Shown here: in pieces, positions 21,801-31,132 of the stretch
Numbering within the stretch: the stretch's first letter is position 1
Layout: every line of letters begins with the position of its first letter
Origin: Thermomonas sp.
GTDB lineage: Bacteria; Pseudomonadota; Gammaproteobacteria; Xanthomonadales; Xanthomonadaceae
Direction of reading: 5' to 3'
Length of the DNA: 64,000 bases
Assembly (NCBI GenBank): GCA_020692565.1
Contig: JAIMKJ010000005.1
Coordinates: 1-64,000 of the forward strand
Translations under genes and position numbers: made by a program
Notes under the pieces: generated by a model
The model's input: the letters and a program-made list of their open reading frames with translations, nothing else
What the model was told of the DNA's origin: nothing
Databases searched by the model: none

Positions 21801-22597
21801 AACATCGTGGAGGTGCCGCTGTTGCCTTCGAACGCGCTGACGTCGCCGACCGACAGCACCGGCTGGCCGACGCCGCCGACCGTAAGCGAGAAATCGTCGA
21901 TTGCCAGGCCGTCATCGGCGCCGCTGGCGTCGGCATCGTTCCAGCGGATGCAGAAGGTCGCGCCGCTGGCGATGTTCAGGCCGCTGACGGGCGCGGTGAT
22001 GCTGGTGCGGTTGGCGGCGGCGTTGCCGTCCTTCGCACCGGTGGTGGCCGTGTTGGGGGTGACGAAGTCGAGCGCATCGACATCGACCCAGGTGCCGGTG
22101 GTCAGCGAGGTCGCATCGACGCTGTACTGGAAATCGAGCTGGTCGGTGCGGCTGGCCGTGCCCAGGCGCCACTGCTCGCCGGTATAGGCGATGCCGAAGC
22201 TGTTGAGGGTCGAGCCGGTGGCGTTGCTGAAGCATGCGCCATAGGTGGCGATCAGCGTGCCGCTGCGAAGGCTGCCGAAGGCGCGCTCGGTGCTGCCGGT
22301 CGCGCCGTAGCTGTAAGTATCGCCAGTGTTGCTGGCGCCGGTATCCGCGGCATATTGCTCATTGTCGCGGGCGCCGCCGCCGGTTTCGTTCAACAGCCAG
22401 CCCGTGGGCAAGGTGCTGTTGGTGGTGCCGGAGTTGGCCAGTGTGTCGAAATCCTGGCTGTAGGTGCCCCCCGACACCGGAATGGTCTGGGCCAGCGCGG
22501 GTGCGCCGATGCTGCAGAGCAGCATGATCGGCAATGCGCGGCGGAGAGATGTGGACACGAGATCGACCGCGAATGCGCGGCCCATGAATCGAAGCAT
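18863..22597 (-). CDS. Secreted ExeM/NucH-family endonuclease
   Basis: A 1244-residue extracellular DNase-type protein. A signal peptide ([20 protein letters not shown]) is followed by a beta-rich N-terminal region and a Calx-beta-like stretch (about 265-350: [15 protein letters not shown] to [11 protein letters not shown]). An OB-fold region is at about 355-480. The endonuclease/exonuclease/phosphatase domain starts at [12 protein letters not shown] (about 628). Catalytic blocks are [28 protein letters not shown] (about 838) and VSDHDPVRL (about 947). Two DUF11-like Ig modules follow (about 960-1235) and the protein ends GGSGAGG. ExeM relatives degrade extracellular DNA, with roles in nutrition and biofilm release. 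The gene is monocistronic, with its own terminator. Confidence 0.92.
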   Translation of the reverse strand: MLRFMGRAFAVDLVSTSLRRALPIMLLCSIGAPALAQTIPVSGGTYSQDFDTLANSGTTNSTLPTGWLLNETGGGARDNEQYAADTGASNTGDTYSYGATGSTERAFGSLRSGTLIATYGACFSNATGSTLNSFGIAYTGEQWRLGTASRTDQLDFQYSVDATSLTTGTWVDVDALDFVTPNTATTGAKDGNAAANRTSITAPVSGLNIASGATFCIRWNDADASGADDGLAIDDFSLTVGGVGQPVLSVGDVSAFEGNSGTSTMFFGFGLSAPAGAGGVTIEYTTADGTATAGSDYVANTGTATIAEGATSTTVGIVINGDTVAEPDETFFVRITSATGAVIADNEGLGTIQNDDFTLVTIPQIQGSGLISPLNGSIVTTEGVVTAQKFNNGFFLQTESDDGNPATSEGIFIFTSTAPPAAAAVGNRVRVTGTVTEFTPATNLNQLSITELVSVTSIQVLATGVALPAPVELTSADFGPDALPGTAEKYEGMRVSAARSRVVAASEGNISEAAGTSTSTGVFHVVLSDVERPFREAGIGILDAFPIPGGKTPPRFDTNQERLMVRSRGQVGATPIALDADAEITNLVGVLDYFSGTWALLPDTATPPTVAGGKTPEAVDTARYEDVTIGAFNLLRLFDEVNDGNGGPTISPAALDKRLTKASLAICDFLKAPDILGVVEVENLRVLGLLAARINATCASAPAYVPFLEDGNDVGGINVGFLVSERVMGTFNRVDVLEVVQLGKDTLLTNPNASTSLLNDRPPLMLRAVVNQDNGASFPVTVIVNHLRSLNGIDDSTPGSSGWATESERVRTKRAQQAAFLANVVESRQQADPDERIVLLGDFNAFEFSDGYADVMGIIRGDEAPEAEVLTYLASPITAPLVDGSEFIIDPLERYSYVFAGNAQTLDHVIVNEATVLDSADLVVDHARINADFGVHNYGVAGNAIRVSDHDPVRLAISVADFRTADLSITAAATPATVAGGGIATFTANVANAGPNKAAFPSVALVFDALVAVTVTAPAEWTCAAPVQAGTTTTVTCTSTSLEDSGQAAFSAAVTAPSLPAASTLQMAAAVASQSRDRNSSDNTATASVAVDAAALVNADLAVRLIGGPVDTIPAGGIATVVAQVRSNGPNTTSQPTVTFTGNVPPSRASVVPPSGWTCVAGSLGNGDFNTVCTAAGNFTSGARVNFTLNVTAPSVQGQPTVTFSATVGATTTSDPLSVNNSAGRTLQVTGAPATVPGGSGAGG

Positions 22598-22761
22598 GGT
22601 GTTCCCCCAATCGATTGTGCTGCCGCAGCATGTGCGGACCGTTGATTCTGACGGAAATCGTGGTCGCCGTGGGTTTCAATCCGATGACTGGCCGGTCCGG
22701 CGCTTTGCCGTGGGCGGGTCTGCAAGCGGTTTTCCATACGGTCATGCGTTACTCTGTATGG

Positions 22762-23622
22762 ATGAGCATCGATCACAACGAGCGTCCGCTCGAAGCGGGC
22801 ATCCATACCGACCTGTCCGGCCGCATGACCTACAGCGGCTATCTGCATCTGGATCGCCTGCTGAGCGCCCAGCAGCCGCTGTCGGACCCGCCGCATCACG
22901 ACGAAATGCTGTTCGTGATCCAGCATCAGGTCGCCGAGCTGTGGATGAAATTGCTCTGCCACGAATTGACCGCGGCCGTCGACCACCTGCGCAACGACCG
23001 GGTCTGGCAGTTCGGCAAGGTCGCGGCGCGCTGCAAGCGCGTGCAGGAGCAGCTCACCTCGATGTGGTCGGTGCTGGAAACGCTGACGCCCTCGGAATAC
23101 ATGGAATTCCGCGACGTGCTGGGGCCGTCCTCGGGCTTCCAGTCGCTGCAGTACCGCACCATCGAATTCCTGATGGGCAACAAGAACGCGGCCATGCTGC
23201 GGGTGTTCGAGTACGACCCGTCCGCGCAGGCGGGACTGCGCGCGGTTCTGGAGGCGCCGAGCATCTACGATGAATTCCTGCGTTATCTCGCGCGCTGGGG
23301 CCATCCGGTGCCGGCGCAGCATCTCGAACGCGACTGGACGCGCGCCCACGTCCACGATCCCGAACTGGTCCCGGTGCTCGAACGCATCTATGAGAACACC
23401 GGCAGCTACTGGCGGGAATACGCGCTGTGCGAGGATCTGGTCGATCTGGAAAACCAGTTCCAGATCTGGCGCTTCCGCCATCTGCGTACGGTGATGCGCG
23501 TGATCGGTTTCAAGCGCGGCACCGGCGGCTCCAGCGGCGCGGGTTTCCTCAAACAGGCGCTGGATCTGACCTTCTTCCCGGAACTGTTCGACGTGCGCTC
23601 GGTGGTCGGCCCCGCGCGCTGA
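22762..23622 (+). CDS. kynA: Tryptophan 2,3-dioxygenase
   Basis: Heme enzyme that opens the indole ring of tryptophan to N-formylkynurenine, the first step of the kynurenine pathway. It has 286 residues beginning [20 protein letters not shown] at the ATG at 22762. Family blocks are [51 protein letters not shown], and [17 protein letters not shown] with the heme-ligand His near residue 239, followed by GTGGSSG. The rest of the kynurenine pathway is not in the window. It is divergent from the nuclease gene across a 164-bp gap. Confidence 0.97.
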   Translation: MSIDHNERPLEAGIHTDLSGRMTYSGYLHLDRLLSAQQPLSDPPHHDEMLFVIQHQVAELWMKLLCHELTAAVDHLRNDRVWQFGKVAARCKRVQEQLTSMWSVLETLTPSEYMEFRDVLGPSSGFQSLQYRTIEFLMGNKNAAMLRVFEYDPSAQAGLRAVLEAPSIYDEFLRYLARWGHPVPAQHLERDWTRAHVHDPELVPVLERIYENTGSYWREYALCEDLVDLENQFQIWRFRHLRTVMRVIGFKRGTGGSSGAGFLKQALDLTFFPELFDVRSVVGPAR

Positions 23623-23842
23623 GCGTGCAATGCCGCCGATACCGGCCACGACGCGCCGATTCGATTTCGACATGGACGACATCGCGAGTCCGTCGTCCGC
23701 ATCCGTGCGCGATCGGCATCGATATTCTTCGCTGGCAGCCGCAGCGCCCGGGTGCCGGGATGCGTGCCGTTCGGCCGCGGCACGTGAAAAAAACCAATCG
23801 ACGCATTAGCATCCGGAGTTTCGCCAGACCGACATCCAGCCC

Positions 23843-25420
23843 ATGAGCCAGACCGCAGTGCCCAAGCGAAGCGTCCTGATCCGTTTTCTCGATGCGGTGG
23901 AACGCATCGGCAACCGGCTTCCCGATCCGGCGCTGCTGTTCCTCGGATTGATGGTGGTGGTGTGGATCGTGTCGGCGCTGCTGTCGAACGTGCAGTTCAC
24001 CGAACTGGACCCGCGCAACGGCCAGCCGATCCAGGTGAAGAACCTGCTGGAAGGCGCCAGCCTCACCGGTTTCACGGCGGAGATGGTCAGGACCTTCGTG
24101 AACTTCCCGCCGCTGGGCGTGGTGCTGGTGGCGATGCTGGGCCTGGGCGTCGCCGAACACACCGGTTTCATCAACGCCGCCCTGCGCGCGATGCTGAGCG
24201 TCACGCCGAAAGCGCTGCTGACGCCGGTGCTGATCGCGGTGGGTGTGCTCAGCCACGTGGCCGTGGATGCGGGTTACGTGCTGGTGATCCCGCTCGGCGC
24301 GGTGATTTTCTACGCCGCCGGCCGCCATCCGCTGGCCGGCATCGCCGCTGCGTTCGCCGGCGTTTCCGGCGGGTTCTCGGCCACCTTCTTCGTGCCGTCC
24401 AGCCTCGATCCGCTGTTGGCGGGCCTCACCCAGGCGGCGGCACGGGTGATCGATCCCGCGATCGTGGTCAATCCGCTGAACAATTATTTCTTCACCACGA
24501 CATCGACGTTCATGATCGTTGCGGTCGGCTGGTTCCTGACCGACAAGGTCATCGAACCGCGTCTGCGCAACACGCCGGTCGACGGCGATCCTGCGCAGTT
24601 GCCGCAAGCGATGGAAGCGATGACGCCCGCCGAGCGCCGCGGACTGTGGTTCTCGGCGTTGGCGATGCTGGTCGCGGCCGCGGTGTTCGTGCTGACGCTG
24701 GTGCCGGCCGATTCGCCGTGGCGCGCGCCGGCCGATGCGCCCGGCGGCGTCGCCGGTCAGCTCGCGGTCGCGCAGGCGCCGGTGATGCAGTCGATCGTGG
24801 CGCTGATCTTCATCTTCTTCCTGATCCCCGGCGTGGTCTACGGCATGGCTTCCGGCTCGGTGAAAACCCATCGCGACATCATCGCCGGCATGAGCAAGTC
24901 GATGAGCGGCATGGGGTATTACATCGTCATGGCGTTCTTCTGCGCCCAGTTCATCTACGCCTTCGGCCAGAGCAATCTGGGGGCGTTGATCGCGGTCAAG
25001 GGCGCGGAAGCGCTCAAGAGCATGCAACTGCCGATGGGGCTGACGCTGTTCGGCATCATCCTGCTGACCGCATCGGTGAATCTGATGGTGGGCTCGGCGT
25101 CGGCGAAGTGGGGCCTGATCGGTCCGGTGATGGTGCCGATGCTGATGCAACTGGGCGTGTCGCCGGATCTGACCCAGGCCGCCTATCGGGTCGGCGATTC
25201 CACCACCAACATCATCACCCCGCTCATGCCGTATTTCCCGCTGATCGTGGTGTTCTGCCAACGCTACGTGAAAGGCACCGGCATCGGCACCCTGGTCGCC
25301 TTGATGTTGCCGTACACGGTGACGCTGCTGGCGGTCTGGACCTTGCTGTTGATGGCATTCTGGGGTTTCGACCTGCCGCTGGGGCTGCAGGCGGGCTATA
25401 CCTACCCCGCTGCGGGGTGA
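23843..25420 (+). CDS. AbgT family transporter
   Basis: A 525-residue membrane protein of the AbgT family, whose members move p-aminobenzoyl-glutamate inwards or export sulfonamides using the proton gradient. Around 11-13 hydrophobic segments are visible. Conserved stretches include NRLPDPALLFL at the start, HVAVDAGYVLVIPLGAVIF, GFSATFFVPSSLDPLL, LNNYFFTTTSTF, LTASVNLMVGSASAKW and YRVGDSTTNIITPLMPYF. Since the neighbours handle aromatic amino acids and peptides, a dipeptide or aromatic substrate is possible, but the sequence alone does not decide it. Confidence 0.93.
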   Translation: MSQTAVPKRSVLIRFLDAVERIGNRLPDPALLFLGLMVVVWIVSALLSNVQFTELDPRNGQPIQVKNLLEGASLTGFTAEMVRTFVNFPPLGVVLVAMLGLGVAEHTGFINAALRAMLSVTPKALLTPVLIAVGVLSHVAVDAGYVLVIPLGAVIFYAAGRHPLAGIAAAFAGVSGGFSATFFVPSSLDPLLAGLTQAAARVIDPAIVVNPLNNYFFTTTSTFMIVAVGWFLTDKVIEPRLRNTPVDGDPAQLPQAMEAMTPAERRGLWFSALAMLVAAAVFVLTLVPADSPWRAPADAPGGVAGQLAVAQAPVMQSIVALIFIFFLIPGVVYGMASGSVKTHRDIIAGMSKSMSGMGYYIVMAFFCAQFIYAFGQSNLGALIAVKGAEALKSMQLPMGLTLFGIILLTASVNLMVGSASAKWGLIGPVMVPMLMQLGVSPDLTQAAYRVGDSTTNIITPLMPYFPLIVVFCQRYVKGTGIGTLVALMLPYTVTLLAVWTLLLMAFWGFDLPLGLQAGYTYPAAG

Positions 25421-25433
25421 TCCTGCGCGGGTC

Positions 25434-25451
25434 CGACCGAGTGTTCGGTCG
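25434..25451. terminator. Small hairpin after the AbgT gene
   Basis: CGACCGA, loop GTGT, then TCGGTCG: a perfect 7-bp stem 13 bases after the AbgT stop. No T-run follows, so termination is only inferred from position. Confidence 0.4.
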
Positions 25452-25605
25452 AGAGATCGACCGCTGTTTGTTGCGACGCAGCAATGCGGCGTCGGTTTGA
25501 CGCGTACGCACCGGGTCGGTCATCCTCCGCCGGCCCCGCCATCGGTGCGGGTTCGATCTTCCGCACGCAGTTCATCGCGCTATATAAATGACAGAGGGGA
25601 CCCGC

Positions 25606-27111
25606 ATGAGCGGAGCGACGAATACATCAGGCCCGACGGCCATTCCGGAATTCACCCAGATCCTGGGGCATCCGAAGCCGCTGTGGATGCTGTTCATGAC
25701 CGAGTTCTGGGAGCGCTTCGCGTTCTACGGGATGCGCTGGGCACTGACGTTGTACATCGTCGCCGAGTTCTTTGCGGGAGATGCGTCCGGCGAAGGTTAT
25801 GCAAGCCGGACCTATGGCGCCTTCCTCGCGCTGGTGTATGCGACCGCGCTGTTCGGCGGATACGTCGCGGACCGGATCATCGGCTATCAGCGTTCGATCC
25901 TGCTGGGTGCGCTGATCATGGCGTCCGGCCTGTTCGTGATCATGTTGCCGAACCAGAGCCTGTTCATTCTCGGGTTGTCGCTGGTGATCGTCGGCAACGG
26001 TCTGTTCAAGCCGAACATCTCGACGATGGTCGGCCACCTCTACGCGCAGGGCGATTCGCGTCGCGATCGCGGCTTCACGATCTTCTACATGGGTATCAAC
26101 GCCGGCGCGCTGGTGGCGCCGTTGCTCACCGGCTGGCTCGCCAGCGTGATCACCGATACGCCGATGGAGCAGAACTACAAAGTGGTATTCGCCGCGACCG
26201 GCGTGGGCATGATCATCAGTTTCCTGTGGTTCTGGTTCGGTCGCAGCCAGCTCAAGGGCATCGGCGAGCCGCCCGCGGATCGTAACGGCACCAAGAACCT
26301 GCTGGCGGTGATCGTCGGCGCTGCGCTGTCCGTGCCTGTCGTGTACCTGCTGATCGCCAAGGTCGGTGCCGCTGCGCTCGCATGGCTGCTGGGCGCGCTG
26401 TTCGTCGGCCTGTCGGTCATGCTGCTGGCCGAAGCCGTGCGCAGCGGCAGCGTCGCCCGCGACAAGGTGACGGCCATGCTGATCATCTTCCTGTTCAACG
26501 TCCTGTTCTGGATGTTCTTCGAACAGGCCGGCAGCTCGTTCAACTTCCTCGCGCAGAATATCGTCGATCGCGATCTGGGCGGCTGGGAGTTTCCGGTGGG
26601 CTGGTTCCAGTCGGTGAACCCGGCGGCTATCGTGCTGTTGGCGCCGATCGTGGCGCTGGCATGGGGCTGGATGAGCCGCAAGAACATCGAGCCTTCGATT
26701 CCGCGCAAGTTCGGCCTGGGTCTGCTGGGCAATGCGCTGGCGTTCCTGGTGCTGATGTACGCGCTCAAGAATCTGGTGGTCGATGGACAGATTCCGTTCT
26801 GGCCGCTGGTGCTGGTGTATGTGTTGCAGACGGTCGCCGAGTTGTGCCTGTCTCCCATCGGCCTGTCGATGGTGACCAAGCTCGCGCCTTCGAAGGTCGT
26901 GGGTCTGGCGATGGGCGGCTGGTTCCTGTCGACCGCCATCGGCAACAATCTGTCGGGCATCTTCGCCGGCAGTGTCAGCGGCGAAACCGGTATGACCGTC
27001 GCTTCCGCACTGGCGGGCTTCACCTTCAGTTTCTGGCTGTTGCTGGGCGCGGGCGTCGTGCTGTTCCTGATCGCCCCGCTGATCAACAAACTGATGCATG
27101 GCGTGAAGTGA
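25606..27111 (+). CDS. POT/PTR2 family peptide:proton symporter
   Basis: A 501-residue major-facilitator protein of the proton-dependent oligopeptide transporter family. The proton-coupling motif ExxERFxYYG appears as EFWERFAFYGMR near residue 38. GGYVADRIIGYQRSILLGA and FYMGINAGALVAPLLTGWLA are the family signatures, and about 12-14 membrane helices are visible. Start choice: AGAGGGG at 25593-25599 lies 6 bases before the ATG at 25606, so I prefer this over the ATG at 25588. It imports di- and tripeptides, which fits with the amino-acid catabolic genes downstream. Confidence 0.93.
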   Translation: MSGATNTSGPTAIPEFTQILGHPKPLWMLFMTEFWERFAFYGMRWALTLYIVAEFFAGDASGEGYASRTYGAFLALVYATALFGGYVADRIIGYQRSILLGALIMASGLFVIMLPNQSLFILGLSLVIVGNGLFKPNISTMVGHLYAQGDSRRDRGFTIFYMGINAGALVAPLLTGWLASVITDTPMEQNYKVVFAATGVGMIISFLWFWFGRSQLKGIGEPPADRNGTKNLLAVIVGAALSVPVVYLLIAKVGAAALAWLLGALFVGLSVMLLAEAVRSGSVARDKVTAMLIIFLFNVLFWMFFEQAGSSFNFLAQNIVDRDLGGWEFPVGWFQSVNPAAIVLLAPIVALAWGWMSRKNIEPSIPRKFGLGLLGNALAFLVLMYALKNLVVDGQIPFWPLVLVYVLQTVAELCLSPIGLSMVTKLAPSKVVGLAMGGWFLSTAIGNNLSGIFAGSVSGETGMTVASALAGFTFSFWLLLGAGVVLFLIAPLINKLMHGVK

Positions 27112-27219
27112 TGCGCATGCAGTAATACCTGAAAAGGGAATCGGCGCGCATCGGGGAGGTGCGCGCCGTGGCCCCGGTAAGCCGGGGCCTGCGATGCATC
27201 CACTCGAGGGGAGTCGAGC

Positions 27220-27651
27220 ATGAATCCGTCGGTCAAACCGCCGCTGTGGTTCTGGGCCGTGTCCGCGGCGATGTTGCTGTGGAACGGTCTGGGCGCGATG
27301 GCCTACGTCGCGGATGCGACGATCACCGCCGATGCGCTGAACGCGTTGCCGGAGGCCGAACGCGCGCTGCGCGTATCGCGTCCGGCCTGGGCCACCGCGG
27401 CATTCGCGGTCGCGGTGTTCGGCGGCGTGGTCGGCTGCCTGTTGCTGCTGGTGCGCAGCCGTTGGGCGTCGCCGGTGCTGGTGTTGTCGCTGCTGGGTGC
27501 GGCAGTGCAGATCATGCATGCATTCCTGATCGCGAATGCCTACGAGGTCTATGGTCCGCCCGGGCTGATCGTGCCGGCGCTGGTGCTGACGTTCTCGCTG
27601 TTTCTGGTGTGGTTCGCGCGGCGTGCGCGGGCGCGCGGGTGGCTGGGTTAG
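27220..27651 (+). CDS. Small four-helix membrane protein of unknown function
   Basis: 143 residues with four hydrophobic segments (about 9-28, 58-78, 84-108 and 114-134). It resembles the unnamed membrane proteins sometimes labelled sugar transporter, but no transport motif can be seen. It starts 108 bases after the peptide transporter on the same strand and may be co-transcribed. GAGGGGAG upstream at 27205-27212 serves as ribosome binding site. Confidence 0.75.
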   Translation: MNPSVKPPLWFWAVSAAMLLWNGLGAMAYVADATITADALNALPEAERALRVSRPAWATAAFAVAVFGGVVGCLLLLVRSRWASPVLVLSLLGAAVQIMHAFLIANAYEVYGPPGLIVPALVLTFSLFLVWFARRARARGWLG

Positions 27652-27732
27652 ACGCCGGCGTCGTTTCGAAACGATGTCCGAAAAAACGCCGGTCCCCGGT
27701 CCAATCCCGGTTGATCGATCCGCATCAGCCGC

Positions 27733-27859
27733 CTGCAGAGCGGCCTTCAGGCCGGCCCAGGCAGAACCCGGCCGGCGACGACATCAGGGCCGTGCCCGCG
27801 GCTGATGAAAACGAAACGGTTGCGTATCGGAAAGCAGCGGCCTGAAGGCCGCTCTGCAG
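27733..27859. repeat. Second palindromic repeat family, facing pair
   Basis: CTGCAGAGCGGCCTTCAGGC at 27733 and its complement ending at 27859 form a 21-bp perfect inverted repeat around an 85-bp spacer. It sits between the convergent 27220-27651 and marR genes. The GGCCTGAAGGCC core is shared with 5351-5374 and 35079-35187. The spacing is much wider than in the RAYT-linked REPINs. Confidence 0.8.
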
Positions 27860-27881
27860 AAACAGAATCCCGAGAAAGGGA

Positions 27882-28352
27882 TCACGCCGCGTCTGCAGCG
27901 TCGGCCAGCTCGCCCAGGCCTTTGCCCAGCTTTTCCAGCAGCGCGTCGAGCTGCCGTTTGTCGTCGTCGTTGAAATGCGCCAGCAGCATGCGCTCGCGCG
28001 CCAGCGCCAGCGGCACCACTTCGTCGTAGATGCGATAGCCCGCTTCGCTGAGTTCCAGCACCGAGCGCCGGCGGTCGTCGCCGTGGGTGTCGCGCTGCAC
28101 CAGCCCGCGTTCGAGCAGACGCGCCAATGCGCGGCTCACGGCGACCTTGTCCATCGCGGTGCGCTCGGCCAGACCGTTCGCGGACAGGCCGGTGTGGCGG
28201 CCCAGTACCGCGATCACCCGCCACTCGGTGATGCCGATGCCGAAGCGTCCGGCATAGGTGCTGGCAATGATCTGACTGATCCGGTTTGACAGCACGCTCA
28301 GCCGGTAGGGCAGGAAGTGTTCGAGATCCAGCTGTGCGTGGCTATCGGGCAT
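27882..28352 (-). CDS. MarR family transcriptional regulator, probably controls hppD
   Basis: A 156-residue winged-helix repressor of the MarR family. The DNA-binding part reads ITEWRVIAVLGRHTGLSANGLAERTAMDKVAVSRALARLLERGLVQR (recognition helix DKVAVSRALARL, about residues 68-79), followed by the wing DTHGDDRRRSVLELSEAG. It is divergent from hppD across 161 bp, and a perfect 9-2-9 palindrome lies in that gap inside the hppD promoter. By analogy with HpdR/HmgR-type regulators of the homogentisate pathway it may respond to a tyrosine-derived metabolite. The ligand is inferred. Confidence 0.92.
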   Translation of the reverse strand: MPDSHAQLDLEHFLPYRLSVLSNRISQIIASTYAGRFGIGITEWRVIAVLGRHTGLSANGLAERTAMDKVAVSRALARLLERGLVQRDTHGDDRRRSVLELSEAGYRIYDEVVPLALARERMLLAHFNDDDKRQLDALLEKLGKGLGELADAADAA

Positions 28353-28393
28353 GGGGTCGGGCTCGGTGAGGAAAAGCTATCGATGCGGCCGGC

Positions 28394-28422
28394 TTGCAAA
28401 TAGTTTCAACTGAAACTATATT
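28394..28422 (+). promoter_or_regulatory. hppD promoter with embedded MarR operator
   Basis: TTGCAA at 28394-28399 and TATATT at 28417-28422 have the ideal 17-bp spacing for a sigma-70 promoter facing hppD. The palindrome ATAGTTTCA-AC-TGAAACTAT (28400-28419, two perfect 9-base halves) fills the spacer and enters the -10 box, so a bound regulator would block RNA polymerase. The same site is 48 bases upstream of the marR start and could also autoregulate it. Confidence 0.85.
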
Positions 28423-28513
28423 CTGGGCTCGCTGCCTGCCGCAAGACGAGCGTGCGCGCAGCGCCCCGGCATCATCCCGTCATCCGATCGTTCCGTCATC
28501 AGGAAGCACGTCC

Positions 28514-29608
28514 ATGAGCGCACAGCCCACCACCGGCATGCAGGTCACCACGTTCGAGAATCCCATGGGCATCGACGGTTTCGAATTCGTCGAATTCGCC
28601 GCGCCTCCGGGGCAGGCGGAGCAGTTGCACGATTACTTCCGCAGGATGGGCTTCACGATGGTGGCGCGCCACAAGACCCGCGCGATCAGCACCTATCGCC
28701 AGGGCGACTGTACGTTCCTGATCAACGAAGATCCCGATTCCTTCGCCGCGGACTTCGCTGCCCAGCACGGCCCCAGCGCCTGCGGTTTCGCGATCCGCGT
28801 CAACAAGCTCGCCGAGTGGGTGCGGGTGCAGGCGCTGAAGAACGGCGCCACGCCGATCACCAACAAGGAACTGACCAAGGCCGTCGCCGCGCCGGTGATC
28901 GAAGGCATCGGCGGCTGCATGCTCTACATCGTCGATCGCTACGACGAGAAGGGCACCATCCACGATCCGGATTACGAATGGCTGCCGGGCGCGGAGATGA
29001 TGCCCAAGGGACTGGGCCTGACCTTCATCGACCACCTCACCCACAATCTGTATTTCGGCAACATGGACAAGTGGTCGAACTACTACGAGCGCCTGTTCAA
29101 CTTCCGCGAGATCCGCTATTTCGACATCAAGGGCGCAAAGACCGGCCTGCTGTCGAAGGCGATGACCGCGCCCGACGGCATCGTCCGCATTCCGCTGAAC
29201 GAGTCGTCCGATCCGAAGTCGCAGATCAACGAATACCTGCAGCAGTACAACGGCGAAGGCATCCAGCACATCGCCTGTTTCACCGACGACATCTACGCCA
29301 CGGTCGAGGCTATGCGCGCGGCCGACATCCAGTTCCTGGACACGCCCGACACTTATTTCGACGTCATCGACCAGCGCGTGCCGGAACATGGCGAAGATGT
29401 CGATCGCCTGCGCAGGAACAAGATCCTGATCGATGCCGACGAAGAGACCAAACAGCGCAAGCTGCTGCAGATCTTCACCCTCAACGCGATCGGTCCGATC
29501 TTTTTCGAGATCATCCAGCGCAAGGGCAACGAAGGTTTCGGCGAAGGCAACTTCAAGGCGCTGTTCGAAAGCATCGAGCGCGACCAGATGAAGCGCGGTT
29601 TCCTCTGA
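28514..29608 (+). CDS. hppD: 4-hydroxyphenylpyruvate dioxygenase
   Basis: Iron(II) enzyme that converts 4-hydroxyphenylpyruvate to homogentisate in tyrosine catabolism. It has 364 residues. The three iron ligands are in IDHLTHNLYFG (His near 173), GIQHIACFTDD (His near 252) and GPIFFEIIQRKG (Glu near 331). The C-terminal gate helix GFGEGNFKALFESIERDQ is intact. The ATG at 28514 follows AGGAAG at 28501-28506; the longer in-frame reading from 28394 starts inside the promoter and is excluded. It lies 60 bases upstream of hmgA, the next enzyme of the pathway. Confidence 0.98.
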   Translation: MSAQPTTGMQVTTFENPMGIDGFEFVEFAAPPGQAEQLHDYFRRMGFTMVARHKTRAISTYRQGDCTFLINEDPDSFAADFAAQHGPSACGFAIRVNKLAEWVRVQALKNGATPITNKELTKAVAAPVIEGIGGCMLYIVDRYDEKGTIHDPDYEWLPGAEMMPKGLGLTFIDHLTHNLYFGNMDKWSNYYERLFNFREIRYFDIKGAKTGLLSKAMTAPDGIVRIPLNESSDPKSQINEYLQQYNGEGIQHIACFTDDIYATVEAMRAADIQFLDTPDTYFDVIDQRVPEHGEDVDRLRRNKILIDADEETKQRKLLQIFTLNAIGPIFFEIIQRKGNEGFGEGNFKALFESIERDQMKRGFL

Positions 29609-29618
29609 GCACGACTTG

Positions 29619-29645
29619 AGCCCCTCTCCCGCAGGGAGAGGGGCT
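29619..29645 (+). terminator. Hairpin between hppD and hmgA
   Basis: A perfect 12-bp stem (AGCCCCTCTCCC and its complement) with loop GCA, followed by TTG, begins 11 bases after the hppD stop and ends 23 bases before the hmgA start. With only a short T-run it could act as an attenuator or mRNA-stability element between the two genes rather than a full stop. Confidence 0.6.
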
Positions 29646-29668
29646 TTGAAGCACAACGAGGCCAGCGC

Positions 29669-31012
29669 ATGTCGCCCACTCTGAAATCCAACGGCTACCA
29701 ATCCGGTTTCGGCAACGAATTCGCCAGCGAGGCGATCCCCGGCACGCTGCCGGTCGGCCGCAATTCGCCGCAGCGGGTCGCGCACGGGCTGTACGCCGAG
29801 CAGATCAGCGGCACTGCGTTTACCGCGCCGCGCCACCAGAACCGCCGCAGTTGGCTGTATCGCATCCGTCCGGCGGCGATGCACGGCGGTTTCGTGCCGC
29901 ATGCGCATCCCGGTTACGACAGCTGTTTCCACAACGATTTCGGCACCGGTCCGGTGACGCCGGATCAGCTGCGCTGGAACCCGCTGCCGCAGCCCGGCAG
30001 CGATGCCGCAGCGGCGCCGGTCGACTTCATCGACGGCCTGTTCACCATGGGCGGCAACGGTTCACCGACATCGATGTCCGGTGTCGGCATTCACGTGTAC
30101 GCGGCCAATCGCGACATGCAGGGCCGGTTTTTCTACAACGCCGATGCCGAGATGCTGATCGTGCCGCAGCACGGCCGCCTGAAGCTCGATACCGAACTGG
30201 GCGTGATCGGGATCGAACCGCAGGAAATCGCGGTGATTCCGCGCGGCATCCGTTTCCGTGTGGCGTTGCCCGACGGTCTGGCGCGCGGTTATGTCTGCGA
30301 GAACTTCGGCGCCTTCCTTCGTCTGCCCGATCTCGGCCCGATCGGCAGCAACGGCCTGGCGAATCCGCGCGATTTCCTTACCCCGAAGGCGGCGTTCGAG
30401 GATGTGGAGGGTGCGGCCGTTGGACAGGATTTCGAGCTGATCGCCAAATTCCAGGGGCATCTGTGGCGCGCGCCGATCGATCACTCGCCGCTGGACGTGG
30501 TCGCCTGGCACGGCAACCATGCGCCGTACAAATACGATCTGCGCCATTTCAACACCATCGGCTCGATCAGTTTCGATCATCCCGATCCGAGCATTTTCCT
30601 GGTGCTGAGTTCGCCGACCGATTCGCCCGGCGTCGGCAATCTCGATTTCGTGATCTTCCCGCCGCGCATTCTTGCAGCCCAGGATACCTTCCGGCCGCCG
30701 TGGTTCCACCGCAACATCGCCAGCGAATTCATGGGTCTGGTGCATGGCGCCTACGACGCCAAGGCCGACGGCTTCGCGCCGGGCGGCTGTTCGATCCACA
30801 ACTGCATGACCGGCCACGGCCCGGACGCGGCGACGTTCGAGAAAGCGTCGAACGCGGATACGTCGAAGCCCGACTATCTCCGCGACACCATGGCGTTCAT
30901 GTTCGAAACCCGCGCGGTGATCCGCCCGACGCAGCAGGCGCTCGATGCCGCGCACCGGCAGCGCGAGTACCAGCAATGCTGGGCGGGGCTGGAGAAACAC
31001 TTCAAGCCCTGA
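29669..31012 (+). CDS. hmgA: Homogentisate 1,2-dioxygenase
   Basis: Cleaves the aromatic ring of homogentisate to maleylacetoacetate, the step after hppD. It has 447 residues, the usual length. Family blocks are [57 protein letters not shown] [18 protein letters not shown], and [23 protein letters not shown] with metal-ligand His and Glu, then [19 protein letters not shown] with the third His. Loss of this enzyme typically gives brown pyomelanin. The downstream isomerase and hydrolase of the pathway are not adjacent. Confidence 0.98.
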   Translation: MSPTLKSNGYQSGFGNEFASEAIPGTLPVGRNSPQRVAHGLYAEQISGTAFTAPRHQNRRSWLYRIRPAAMHGGFVPHAHPGYDSCFHNDFGTGPVTPDQLRWNPLPQPGSDAAAAPVDFIDGLFTMGGNGSPTSMSGVGIHVYAANRDMQGRFFYNADAEMLIVPQHGRLKLDTELGVIGIEPQEIAVIPRGIRFRVALPDGLARGYVCENFGAFLRLPDLGPIGSNGLANPRDFLTPKAAFEDVEGAAVGQDFELIAKFQGHLWRAPIDHSPLDVVAWHGNHAPYKYDLRHFNTIGSISFDHPDPSIFLVLSSPTDSPGVGNLDFVIFPPRILAAQDTFRPPWFHRNIASEFMGLVHGAYDAKADGFAPGGCSIHNCMTGHGPDAATFEKASNADTSKPDYLRDTMAFMFETRAVIRPTQQALDAAHRQREYQQCWAGLEKHFKP

Positions 31013-31132
31013 TCGCCCGGTCGCCGGCGGACGCGCTGCCGACTGAATCGCGGAGGCGGCGTGCGTGGGTCCGGTCGCATCGAAGACCGCGCATGGCTAC
31101 CCTGTTGCGAATCTTTCCACAGGAGATCTCCG

